DNA of 64,000 nt. Origin: Heliopora coerulea (Eukaryota > Cnidaria > Anthozoa > Scleralcyonacea > Helioporidae). A program made the translations under genes and the position numbers. Position 1 is the first letter of the stretch. Each line of letters begins with the position of its first letter. Below the pieces are notes generated by a model, which was given only the letters and a program-made list of their open reading frames with translations, was not told the DNA's origin and ran no database searches. Positions 1 to 9,475 of this stretch are shown here, piece after piece. The DNA lies in assembly GCA_030142905.1 (NCBI GenBank), contig JASJOG010000041.1, positions 1,892,555 to 1,956,554 of the forward strand, in the 5' to 3' direction.

Positions 1-398
1 CACTTTCCTTTCCACTGCTGCTATTTATTCTATCTTCCTCCCTACTATTTTTTAAGTCATCGACAGAGGTTGTCGTTAGTTTCTTTTCGATATGCATAAG
101 TGTTTTAATTTGCTCCGCTCCATCCACGATCAATGCCAGATCTCTTTCATAACCTCTGGCTTTGGCCATTTTTGTGACACTTTTCCAGCAACTTAAATGC
201 TTCCTGGTACCTCATTTCTCTGTAATACTGCTTGCATCTTATCACCAAAAACTGAATGTGCGTTCCACGTGGAACACTTTCCCACAGTTTGTTCTCAATT
301 TTGTCCAAGCACTCGCTGGCCAGTTGAATATCGGAAACAGGAATTTGACGTTGTCGCCCCAAATGATGTATTAGCGTCGAGCAAAGTTCTCGCCGTTT
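1..398 (-). pseudogene. 3' part of dead TPR-like family gene (left copy)
   Basis: The minus strand encodes the C-terminal part of the TPR-like family seen in genes 1-4; the stretch 'ESVPRG' followed by 'IQF' matches 'KSIPRGSQIQF' of genes 1 and 3. It is cut at 398/399 by an RTE LINE, and its upstream half resumes at 8439. Two lesions are visible. The G-run at 357-360 has one base too many for the family frame (Ser-Phe-Gly-Arg-Gln region), and the T-run at 169-173 has one base more than the right-hand copy, which ends the frame early at 147. The first lesion is shared with the copy at 61181-61639 and the second is private. Its stop codon lies left of the window. No intron separates the helical part from the tail here, unlike genes 1-3. 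Certainty of family membership is high; the protein's function is unknown. Confidence 0.85.
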
Positions 399-470
399 AA
401 CCCGTGTGGGTTCCGGGTGAGAATAGACCCAACGTATCCTCTGCGTGTCGTAAAAGGCGACTAAAAGGGG

Positions 471-1203
471 TTGGTGTCAGGAAGGGCATCCGGCCGCAAA
501 ACTCTAGCTCCAATTTTTCATGCTATGATCCGGAAAAGAAATGGGCAGGGTACAGCCCGAAGTACCCCGTGGGCGTCCCCACCTGCCTACGACAAAAAGA
601 ATTCTGGGGACACCGATGGAAAAGTAGTTGGATATGACGGCCCACAAAGGCCTGATGTGCTACCTGGAAGTCGGAAAAGAAGGGAGGGATGGAGATTTGC
701 TACATGGAATGTGGGATCTATGACAGGTAGAGGAAGAGAGCTGGCAGATGAGATGGAGAAAAGGAATATCGATGTAATGTGTATTCAAGAGACTAAGTGG
801 GGAGGTAACGCTGCTAGAGAAATAGGAGGAGGATATAAACTGTACTACAGCGGAGAATCCAATAAAAGAAACGGAGTGGGGATTATACTATCTCAAAAGT
901 GGAAAGATAATGTACTGGAAGTGAAGAGAGTCAACGACAGGCTGATGTTAATCAGACTGATAGGTGGAATGGAGATGGTTACAGTAATATCAGCATACGG
1001 TCCTCAGATCGGATGTGAAGAGAAGGAGAAAGAAGCTTTTAATGATGGAACTTGAAGGTCTGATTGAAGAAGTGTCGGAAGATGAAAAGCTGGTAATTGG
1101 AGGTGACTTGAATGGACATGTGGTTAGGGAGAGCAATGGTTATGACGAAGTACATGGTGATCACGCCTATGGATTGAGAAACGAAGGCGGGGAAAAATCC
1201 TAG
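471..1203 (+). pseudogene. RTE LINE ORF, endonuclease part (frameshifted)
   Basis: Encodes the N-terminal region and apurinic/apyrimidinic-type endonuclease of the RTE element. Visible motifs are 'FATWNVGSM' (first Asn-containing block), 'CIQETKW' (catalytic Glu) and 'VIGGDLNGHV' (Asp/Asn block). Compared with the copy at 61712-62443, one extra base near 1038 splits the frame (471-1055 and 1015-1203). The frame then ends at the TAG at about 1201 because one A is missing; the expected continuation 'ILDLAQRQELL' is in another frame from 1206. Such an enzyme nicks target DNA to prime reverse transcription; this copy cannot make a full product. Confidence 0.85.
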
Positions 1204-1205
1204 AC

Positions 1206-2790
1206 TTGGCTCAGAGGCAGGAGTTGTTGGTGTGTAACACAAGATATACAAAAAGAGATGAACACCTCATCACATATAGTAGTGGAGGAAGATGTAGCCA
1301 ACTGGATTATATCATGGTAAAGCAAAGGAAAACAAAGAACTTAAAGGATTGTAAAGTTATCCCAGGGAGTGACATTGTGAGCCAGCACAGATTAGTGGTG
1401 CTTGATATTAGAAGCAAAGAAGAACCAAAGCGAAAAGTCAGGAAGATGGGAAGGGTCAGGACATGGAAACTGAAGAATGTAGAAACAAAATGTGAGTTCA
1501 GCAAAGCAGTGGAAAAGTTGAATACAGGGTGGGAGAGGAAAGGTGATGCTGAGGGTATGTGGCAGATGCTAAAGGAGACCTTGAGGAAAACAAGTGAAGA
1601 GATATTAGGAAGAACAAAGGCTGGAAGAAAAAAACAGAGAGACTCGTGGTGGTGGAACAAAGAAGTGAGAAAAGTTCTCAAAGAGAAGAAACTAGCTTTC
1701 AAAAGATGGCAGAAGACAATGTTGGAGATTGACAGGGTGGAGTACAGATTGAAAAGGAGAGAAGCCAAAAAGACTATTGCTATCGCAAGGAAACAGGGCA
1801 CACAGGAGTTGTATGATGAACTAGAGACTAAGGAAGGGGAGAAAAGAATTTACAGGATCGCAAGAGCAAGATACAGAGAGCGCAAGGTAAAGGTAACATC
1901 GATATCATCAAAGACAAAGAAGGAAAAATTTTATTTGAGGAGGATAAGATTGGTGCCAGGTGGGCGGACTACTTTGAAGAACTCTTAAATGTAGAAAATG
2001 AGAGGGAAGAGATAGGAGAATCGCTTAAAGTGGAAGGACCAGTAAAAGGGATAGAGGCACAAGACGTGAGAGAGGCATTAAGAGAAATGAAGAACAACAA
2101 AGCACCAGGAATTAGCGAAATAAGTGTTGATTTCCTGAAAGCAGGAGGTGAACATTGCCTGATGTGGTTAACAGACATACTGAGAGCGGTATGGGACGAA
2201 GAGAGCATCCCAGAGGATTGGAGGAAGAGCTTAATAGTCCCAATCTTTAAGAAGAGGGGTGACATTCTGGAATGTGGTAATTATCGGGGAATTAAGTTAC
2301 TGGAGCATGGGCTGAAGATATTGGAGAAAATATTAGACAAGCGAATCCGTGCGGTGGTAGAAATTGACCCTAAACCGTTTGGTTTCATGCCAGGAAAAAG
2401 TACAATAGACGCGATTTTTATCGTTAGACAAATAGTAGAAAAACGAATTGAAGGTAACCTGTCAGTATTCTGTGGTTTTGTGGACCTCGAGAAGGCGTAT
2501 GATCGAGTCCCTAGGGAAGTAATGTACTGGTGTTTGCGGAGAAGGGGAATACCAGAGAAACTAGTCAGACTGGTCATGGAAACATATAAGGAATCCAAGA
2601 CAGCAGTGAGAACAGCTCGGAGGATGTCAAGAGAGTTTGAGATCAGAGTAGGACTGCATCAAGGCTCAGCATTAAGCCCCCTTTTGTTTGCGATAGTCAT
2701 TGATGTCCTGTCAGAGCATCTAAGAGCAGAAGATCTGTGGGAGCTGCTTTTTGCTGATGATTTGGCGATTATGGCGGACAGCGCAGATGA
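1206..2790 (+). pseudogene. RTE LINE ORF, linker and reverse transcriptase (broken)
   Basis: Continuation of the RTE polyprotein: the end of the endonuclease ('SQLDYIMV' block, about 1300), a basic linker, then reverse transcriptase. RT motifs include 'NNKAPG', 'NYRGIKLL', 'FGFMPGKST', 'VDLEKAYDRVPR', 'GLHQGSALSP' and 'LLFADDLA'. One base is missing near 1886 relative to the copy at 63126, ending a sub-frame at 1988. The RT frame is open from 2030 to the inner insertion at about 2797. The pattern with a single ORF and 'YDRVPREV'-type palm motif is typical of the RTE clade; the clade call is from motif recognition, not a tree. Confidence 0.85.
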
Positions 2791-2808
2791 ACCTCAGTGA
2801 ACCTCAAG

Positions 2809-4419
2809 ATGGCGGCCGTAGGCGAGATTTGTAACAGTAGCGATCGCTCGAAAAAGATTGGCGGTAAAAAGCAAAATAAGTTGAAATCTAAAGGTGGAAA
2901 AGGTTTATTTATTGCCAAGGATACAGAAATAGATCATATTGATGCACAGCTCGTTGAAGAGACGGTTAAAATACGTTTTATCAGTGACAACGCTGTTCCG
3001 ATTACCAATTCAGAGTCTCGTATGGAACCAAACAAACAAGTGATCTCCAAACATGGACTTAACGAGCAGACCAACGACAGGAATAAAGGAAGGAATGCTG
3101 TGATTGACGACAATCTACAACCAGATCCCAAAAAGAATACGAATCAAAACAGCGAAATTGGTTCCAACACGCACGACCACGTGGAAACTTTGCTCGAGCC
3201 ATCACAAACAAATTTGACTTCACAAGCATGCGACAGATGTCTTCAAAACGAGAAGGAATTAAGCTGCATGAAGGATCAAATGATAAAAATGAACAATCTT
3301 CTCGACAAATTATTAGCTAAACAGAGGAACGATGATCCAAATACAGAGTCTGATGATATCATAAACAAACTGCAAGAAGACAATTTCATAATGGCGGACA
3401 AGATCAAAACCCTCCAAACGGTCGTGGAAGAAACCATCAAGGAAAACGCACAGATAAAGTCCATCTTAGGCATTAAACAAAACGAGTGGTTAAAAATAGA
3501 GAACAATAAGAGATTGACATCAGAAAGCACTGTGCGAGATGAATCTATCCGACTTGAAACCTCAAATCGATATGCTTCTCTTGAAGTTGAAGAGATCGAA
3601 CTATCAAGCCAAACACAAATGTCCCATGAACCAGATACAAGCAACAACCTAATACCTGGAAACCAAAATGGTGAGTCAAATGAATGCTTCTCCACCCAAC
3701 TAAACAATTATCGAGAATCTCAGAGAAAAAATTTCAATGCACAAAATCAAGAAGGAAACATCAGCGAAGACCACAAATTGAAAGGCAACTCCTTGCCCAA
3801 AGTGCTTGTTTTGGGTGACTCAATGATAAAGAACATTGGTCAAAACAAAATTTCAAGAGCTGCTCAAGCCAAAGCTTTATGCCGATCATATCGAGGAGCA
3901 AGAATCGAGCAAATAAATCAACAATTTAAAGAGGAATTTAGTGGAAGATGTGAGAAAATGCACAGCATTATTTTACATGCTGGAACAAACAATCTTGTGG
4001 ATGAAGAAGTTAAAAAATCAGTGGACAAAATGGAAACACTTGTTATGGAATCAAAGGAAAAAGCAAAGAATGTTGCTGTTTCAAGTGTTGTTATGAGGTA
4101 TGACAAAAAGGTTCCTTCTGACAAAATTATTAAATTTAATAATGCTTTAATTGATTTATGCAAGAAGCACAAAGCAACATTTATTAACAATAATACTATA
4201 AATAGAAATATGCTTAACCGGTCAAATCTACACCTCAGTCAAAGTGGTGATCGATGTCTTGGTAAAGCATTTTGTCATTACCTTAGATCAATCAGGCCAA
4301 GCAACATTAGTGTAAATTATAGAAGCAATGATTTTTTTCAAACTGTCCAACACTGGCAGAATCGCCCAAGAGACTGGATAAACCATCTGAAGAATGTTTA
4401 CCACATTACCGGGAAATAG
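2809..4419 (+). CDS. LINE ORF1: coiled coil plus SGNH esterase-like domain
   Basis: Intact 536-aa frame when started at the ATG at 2809. The basic, polar N-terminal third is followed by a Cys pair (CDRC, about residue 145) and a Leu-rich stretch compatible with a coiled coil (about residues 150-220). A C-terminal SGNH-hydrolase-like domain follows: block I 'VLVLGDSMI' (Ser nucleophile), a 'HAGTNNL' block (oxyanion Asn) and 'NLHLSQSG' with the His. The usual Asp before the His is Asn/Ser-rich here. ORF1 proteins of CR1/L2 LINEs bind their RNA and often carry this esterase. ORF2 follows after 47 bases. No stops or frameshifts are seen. Confidence 0.85.
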   Translation: MAAVGEICNSSDRSKKIGGKKQNKLKSKGGKGLFIAKDTEIDHIDAQLVEETVKIRFISDNAVPITNSESRMEPNKQVISKHGLNEQTNDRNKGRNAVIDDNLQPDPKKNTNQNSEIGSNTHDHVETLLEPSQTNLTSQACDRCLQNEKELSCMKDQMIKMNNLLDKLLAKQRNDDPNTESDDIINKLQEDNFIMADKIKTLQTVVEETIKENAQIKSILGIKQNEWLKIENNKRLTSESTVRDESIRLETSNRYASLEVEEIELSSQTQMSHEPDTSNNLIPGNQNGESNECFSTQLNNYRESQRKNFNAQNQEGNISEDHKLKGNSLPKVLVLGDSMIKNIGQNKISRAAQAKALCRSYRGARIEQINQQFKEEFSGRCEKMHSIILHAGTNNLVDEEVKKSVDKMETLVMESKEKAKNVAVSSVVMRYDKKVPSDKIIKFNNALIDLCKKHKATFINNNTINRNMLNRSNLHLSQSGDRCLGKAFCHYLRSIRPSNISVNYRSNDFFQTVQHWQNRPRDWINHLKNVYHITGK

Positions 4420-4466
4420 GCAGTGAAGTATTAGAAACAAACATAAGTAACAATTTTCCCAATGAT

Positions 4467-7394
4467 ATGAAATCCTTTTATGATAATATGAATAATGTGA
4501 GCAGCAACCTTTCCTATTGCAATGACCTATTAAGCAACCTTAAATCTTTTTCAAAACAACGGGGATATAAAATGGCATTTCTGAATATTGTGAGTTTACC
4601 CAAAAAACTCAATGAAATTATTTACATAATGTCACAAAATTACCTAGATTTATTTGCTCTCAATGAAACCAGGCTTAGTCCAGCTATAACTGATAATATG
4701 ATTAATATACCTGGCTATGATATTGTCCGAAATGATAGAAGTAGAAATGGAGGTGGTGTATGTATCTACCTGCGTAGCTCTTTAAACTACCAGATAAGAC
4801 ATGACATTGTACCAACAGATTTTGAAGCAGTTTGTATAGAAATAACCAAACCTTACAGTCGGCCTTTCATAGTTGTCGCTGTTTACCGAACACCAAATGC
4901 TTCCCCTGAATTTTTTACCCATTTTGAAAATTTGATACAAACTATTGATAATGAAAATAAAGAAATTTGTATCCTTGGAGATCTGAATTGTGATTTGATC
5001 AAAACAAATTTAGATCAACCAACTAAGACACTAATATCATTATTAGAAACCTACCAATTAACTCAACTAATAAATGAAGCCACACGAGTGACTATGACCT
5101 CCTCTACCCTCATTGATCATTTCATAACAAACATGCCAGAGAAAATTTGCAAGTCTAGTGTAATCCACACAGGAATAAGTGACCATAGCCTTATTTTTGC
5201 TATAAGGAAAATCAACATCACTCAGAGTGAAAAACAAAATATCACTGATATTAGAAACATGAAAAACTTTAACAAAAATCTGTTTCTACAAGACTTATCA
5301 CATCAGACATGGGATTATGTATATTTCTTTGCAGATAGCCCAGATAGTATGTGGGATGTTTGGAGAGAATTATTTTTAGAAATTCTTAACAAGCATGCTC
5401 CCATCCAGAAGAAGAAAATCAAATCAAAATCAGTTCCCTGGATAACAAAAGATATTAAAAAACTGATTAACATAAGGGATAGGTTAAAAAGAGTAGCCAT
5501 GATCTCCAAACTTGAAAAAGACTGGGTTGCTTATAGGAAAGTGAGAAATGAGACAACCACTCGACTTAGGCAGGCCAAAGTTGATTATTTTTCCAGTAAA
5601 ATTTCAGCAAATAAGAAAAATCCAAAAGCTGCTTGGAAGGTAATAAATAGTCAACTAGGTAAATATAATAAGAAAACAATAGTAAATGAATTGAATATAG
5701 ATAAACAGAAGTTGACAAACCAATGTGATATTGCAGAGGCTTTTAATGATTACTTTTCAAATATTGGACCAAATCTTGCTGAAGAGATTGGTACAACCAA
5801 TTGCCATTATAAACAATTCATTAAGACAACTAAATCTGAGTTTACTTCATTCAAACCAGTTACTGTAAATAACGTGTGTCAGTTACTATCTCGATTATCG
5901 GGTAATAAGTCTACTGGAATTGATAAAATATCCAGTAAAATTATGAAAATTGCAGCACCCATGATTTCAGATTCGCTAACATACATTTTCAATCAAAGTA
6001 TTACTTTATGCACCTTCCCCAATGACTGGAAAATGGCAAAAGTAATTCCACTTTTTAAAAATGGTAATCGAAACCTACCAGGTAATTATCGGCCTATTTC
6101 AATTCTACCTGCCATAAGCAAAGTCATGGAACGAATTATCTACAACCAATTACATGATTATTTACAAACAAATAATCTGTTTTCTGAACATCAGTTTGGC
6201 TTCCGTGAGCTCCATTCAACTGCTACAGCCTTACTAGATTGTACTAATGACTGGTACGTAAACATGGATAGAAAATTGTTTAATCTTATTGTATTCATAG
6301 ACCTAAAAAAGGCCTTTGATACTGTTAACCACCAAATTTTACTGGATAAGTTATCACTATATGGAATCAAAGGTAAAGGCTACTCCCTTCTTGAGTCCTA
6401 CTTAACTCATCGTAAACAGAAATGTGAAGTGAATGGATCTATCTCATCTGAATGTAATATTAAATGTGGAGTACCATAAAGCTCTATTTTGGGTCCCCTG
6501 TTCTTTTTGCTTTACATAAATGATCTGCCATCATGTCTTACTCAAACTAAACCCCAGTTATTTGCAGATGATACAAATATTACAGCAGCTGGTAACTCAC
6601 TGAATGAGGTTGAGGATGCAGTGAATTCAGATTTAGAAAGACTTCGGAAATGGCTTATATCAAACAAACTCAGCCTGAATGTTGCAAAAACTAAATTTAT
6701 GTTAATTGGGACTAAACCAATATTAAATAAAATTTCTGATAAACAACCTATAATCAATATCGAGGATAAACAAATTGAACAAGTCTCTGAAAGCAAAATT
6801 CTAGGCGTAATTCTTGACCAGCATTTGTCTTGGAAAAGCAATACTGACAACATATGCAAGAAAGTATCATCTGGAATATATGCCCTTAAACGTATGCGAG
6901 ATTTTGTTGATCAAAACACAATTCGGTCAGTATATAATGCTATTATTCAACACCACTTTAACTACTGCTCTGAAGTTTGGAATGTATTTGGAGAGACACA
7001 ATCCACACGCCTTCAGAGACTTCACAACAGAGCTGCTCGAATTATAGCAAATGTACCTAATGAGGTAAACCAAGAAACTGTTCTGAGCATGCTGGGGTGG
7101 GAACCTCTAAAAGAACAACGAATTAAAACTAAAGCCAAAACAATGTTTAAAATATTAAATAACTTGGGACCACACTGCCTCAGTGAACTCTTTACATTCA
7201 AAAATGAATTGATAAAATACAATCTTCGGAACAACTCAGGCACACTTTGTTTGCCTAAACCTTGTACAAACAATATGAAAAAGAGCTTTGTGTTTAATGG
7301 GGGTTCGATATGGAATTCATTACCAGAAGAGCTTAGAGCGACAAAATCATTTACTTGTTTTAAAAGAAAACTTGCTGCTCATACTATTCTCTAG
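4467..7394 (+). pseudogene. LINE ORF2: endonuclease and reverse transcriptase, one nonsense codon
   Basis: About 975 codons. The endonuclease shows 'LFALNETRLS' (catalytic Glu), 'ILGDLNCD' and 'GISDHSLIF' (catalytic His). The RT shows 'GNKSTGIDKI', 'NYRPISILP', 'FGFRELHST', 'IDLKKAFDTVNH' and 'LFADDTNI'. The C-terminal segment ends in 'FKRKLAAHTIL'. The frame is broken once: at 6477-6479 TAA replaces the expected Gln codon of the conserved 'GVPQGS' motif, a single C-to-T change, and the next codon is also changed (Gly to Ser). Everything else is open in the same frame to 7394, so this is a young copy that was probably active shortly before fixation. Confidence 0.85.
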
Positions 7395-7654
7395 CCTAAA
7401 TTCAGAGGATACAACTGTAAATAGAACAATCATAAACTTATAATTATATTACTTTCAATCTTTGAACTCTTTCTCTCATGAACTTTTTCTAGTGTAATAG
7501 TAATCCCTAATGATTTTATCTTCTGTATTATAATAATTTCTAAAACTTTTGTAACAATTTACTATACTTTTGTAGTAGCTTATAATGTTCATGTGCACGC
7601 CCATCGTGGAAATCAGTTTCATACTGACAATGTTAGCGTGGGTAAATAAAGTTC

Positions 7655-7673
7655 TTCTATCTATCTATCTATC
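7655..7673. repeat. (TCTA)n LINE tail
   Basis: Short TCTA tandem repeat at the 3' end of the CR1/L2-type LINE, the usual tail of such elements in place of poly(A). RTE sequence resumes immediately after it. Confidence 0.8.
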
Positions 7674-7675
7674 TT

Positions 7676-8405
7676 CTAAAGACTTGTGAGATGGCAAGAG
7701 AGTATGGAAAGGTACGGATTGAAAGTCAATGCTAAAAAGACTGAGGTGCTAGTATGCAGTAAGAAAGGAGATGAAAAAGTGACCATCAGAGACAGACATG
7801 GAGAGAAATTGAAACAGGTGAATGGTTTCAAGTACCTGGGATCGCTAGTCGCTGATAAAGGAGGATGTGAAAAGGAAGTGCAATCAAGGGTGAATGCCAG
7901 CTGGTTGAAATGGAAGGAGGTTAAGCCGATTATAACTGACAAAAGGATACCAATGAGACTGAAAGCAAAGATCTATACAACTGTAGTCAGGCCAGTGTTG
8001 ATATATGGGTCAGAATGCTGGGGCTTAAAGAAGAAAGATCAAAGAAAATTACTAACAACAGAGATGAGCATCCTACGAAAGATGTTGGGAGTGACATTGC
8101 GTGATAAGATAAGAAACGAGGAAGTGAGAAGAAGAACAACAGTGATGACAAGTGTAGTGACAGTAGTGGAACAAAATAAACTCCGCTGGTATGGTCATGT
8201 TTTAAGGAAAGAGAAGGAGGACGTGGTAAAGCAGGCATGGGAGGAGCCGGTGAGGGGAAAGAGAAGCAGAAGTCGCCAGTTAAAAAGGTGGAAGGACGGG
8301 TTAAGGGAGAGACTGGAAGAACTGGGTTTGAGGGAACAGGATGCAAAGGATAGACAGAGATGGAAGAGGGGGATAATGGCCACCGACTCCCAACAAAGGG
8401 AATAA
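7676..8405 (+). pseudogene. RTE LINE ORF, C-terminal part
   Basis: Remainder of the interrupted RTE polyprotein, open to TAA at 8403-8405. It contains the post-RT 'GFKYLGSLV' block, 'LIYGSECW' and a basic C-terminus ('KLRWYGHVLR', then Arg/Lys-rich). RTE elements have very short 3' UTRs, and here only about 30 bases of AAG/AGA-rich sequence separate the stop from the target-site duplication. No lesion is visible inside this part, but it is detached from the rest by the inner LINE. Confidence 0.85.
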
Positions 8406-8438
8406 TGGTGTTGGCAAAGAAGAAAGAAGAAGAAGAAG

Positions 8439-9475
8439 AAAGTTCTCGCCGTTTTCAGTAACGCGTAGAACTGATTCTTTTCTCGCACCCTTGTCCTTGA
8501 GTGCCGCCAAGCAGCTTGAAATTGTTTATGGAAACTTTCTTTGGCAGTTTTGTAAAGTTCAGGCGAGGGACTGGACACTGCATCGATGATAGAATTCAAA
8601 TAGCTTCCTTATTCATTGTAAAAACGACACCAATCTTCGTAGAAACATGTGTTTGCCAAACTCTGTTCCGCTTGTTCCAAGTATAAATTGGCCTTACCCA
8701 ATTTTCCTTGCCTTCGATGGCACGCACTGATCACGAGACTGGCTCGAGCCACAAACATTCCAGGAGATGCAGTGCTCGAGGATAACTTTAGGGCTTTCTT
8801 CGCAAGGAATTTGGCCAGCGGAACTCGATTGCTGTAGAACATACATCGGGATTGCTCGATCAGAACTGCTGTTGTGATTTCTGGATCACTATCACCGTAA
8901 CGACTAAGAATGATGGACGAAAGTTGATCAAACGTCTCGAATTCACCGTTGTCTTCAAGCCAGACGAGCTGATTCATAATTGTCTCGTAGTTTTTACTGG
9001 GCTTGTACGTCGCTTGGCACGGAGACTGGAACAGACTTATTCGAAACAAGTAATCAAAAGGTGCTGTTGCTGTTGTAGATGTTGCTGTCATCCCTGGGAA
9101 CACATTCATGTCAACGTGAAGCGTTGTTCGAGGATATAACTGGTTAGACATCCTTTTGATTAAACCACCAAGATCACTTTGTTCATCAGCATCACGATCA
9201 TGATCACCATGTTGTGGTGAGTCATCTGCGTTGTCATCGATATTTCCCTCACTTGAACCCACGCCGATCCCTCGCCCTTCTTTCATTTCTGCACCATATT
9301 CAGTGCTTTTTCCTGACGTAAAAAACCAGGCTAAGCCTAAGACCATCCATGGTAGCTTCAGAAACCATAGCAGACACCGCATGATGGCTTGGATCCAGTC
9401 TGACAAACGCGGAGAAGTTAATTGTCGAGAGATTTCTGAGCTGCTTCGATGCTCGAGTTGAGTAACTTTTGCCAT
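8439..9475 (-). pseudogene. 5' part of dead TPR-like family gene (left copy)
   Basis: Minus-strand first half of the gene whose 3' part is at 1-398. Start chosen at the ATG at 9475 (MAKVTQLEHRSSS), which aligns in position with the MELRR start of genes 1 and 3. Residues 30-55 are strongly hydrophobic (CLLWFLKLPWMVLGLAWFF), a likely membrane segment missing from genes 1-3. Then come an acidic linker (GDHDRDADEQSD) and the family core (YKPSKNYETIM, LVWLEDNGEFETF, YLEQAEQSL). A nonsense TAA at 8609-8611 replaces the Tyr of the family 'ECYGSFL' motif; the same frame continues past it to 'KNQFYALLKTART', where the RTE LINE enters. Three independent lesions mark it as a pseudogene. It is a divergent paralog of genes 1-4. 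Confidence 0.85.

Larger units (their letters stand above)
2797..7675 (+). mobile_element. CR1/L2-type LINE nested in the RTE element
   Basis: A two-ORF non-LTR retrotransposon inserted in the RT domain of the RTE element; RTE coding resumes at 7676 with 'RWQESMERYGLKVN'. It begins near the 'AAGATGGCGGCC' start and ends in a (TCTA)n tail (about 7655-7673) after a polyadenylation-like AATAAA (7645-7650). ORF1 (2809-4419) has an SGNH esterase-like domain, and ORF2 (4467-7394) has endonuclease and RT. A microsatellite tail and no clear target-site duplication fit CR1/L2 elements. The only coding defect seen is one nonsense codon in ORF2. The 5' boundary is uncertain by about 15 bases because 'tgaacctca' occurs twice (2788-2805). 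Confidence 0.85.
399..8438 (+). mobile_element. RTE-clade LINE, interrupted by a second LINE
   Basis: Full-length-looking RTE-type non-LTR retrotransposon lying antisense inside a TPR-like gene. It is bounded by a perfect 16-bp target-site duplication (AAAGTTCTCGCCGTTT at 383-398 and 8439-8454). It starts with a GC-richer leader, ends a few bases after the ORF stop and carries an AAG/AGA-rich simple tail (8414-8438). The single ORF has an apurinic-type endonuclease (motif CIQETKW) and a reverse transcriptase (motif FADD near 2755) and continues after the inner LINE at 7676. A missing A in 'ggggaaaaatcc' (about 1190-1200) breaks the frame. Further private frameshifts lie near 1038 and 1886. 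It is therefore non-autonomous now. Confidence 0.9.

Noticed and set aside
1307..1801. 164-codon minus-strand frame, repeated at 62547-63041
   Set aside because: Antisense shadow of the RTE polyprotein; low-complexity Phe/Leu/Ser-rich translation.
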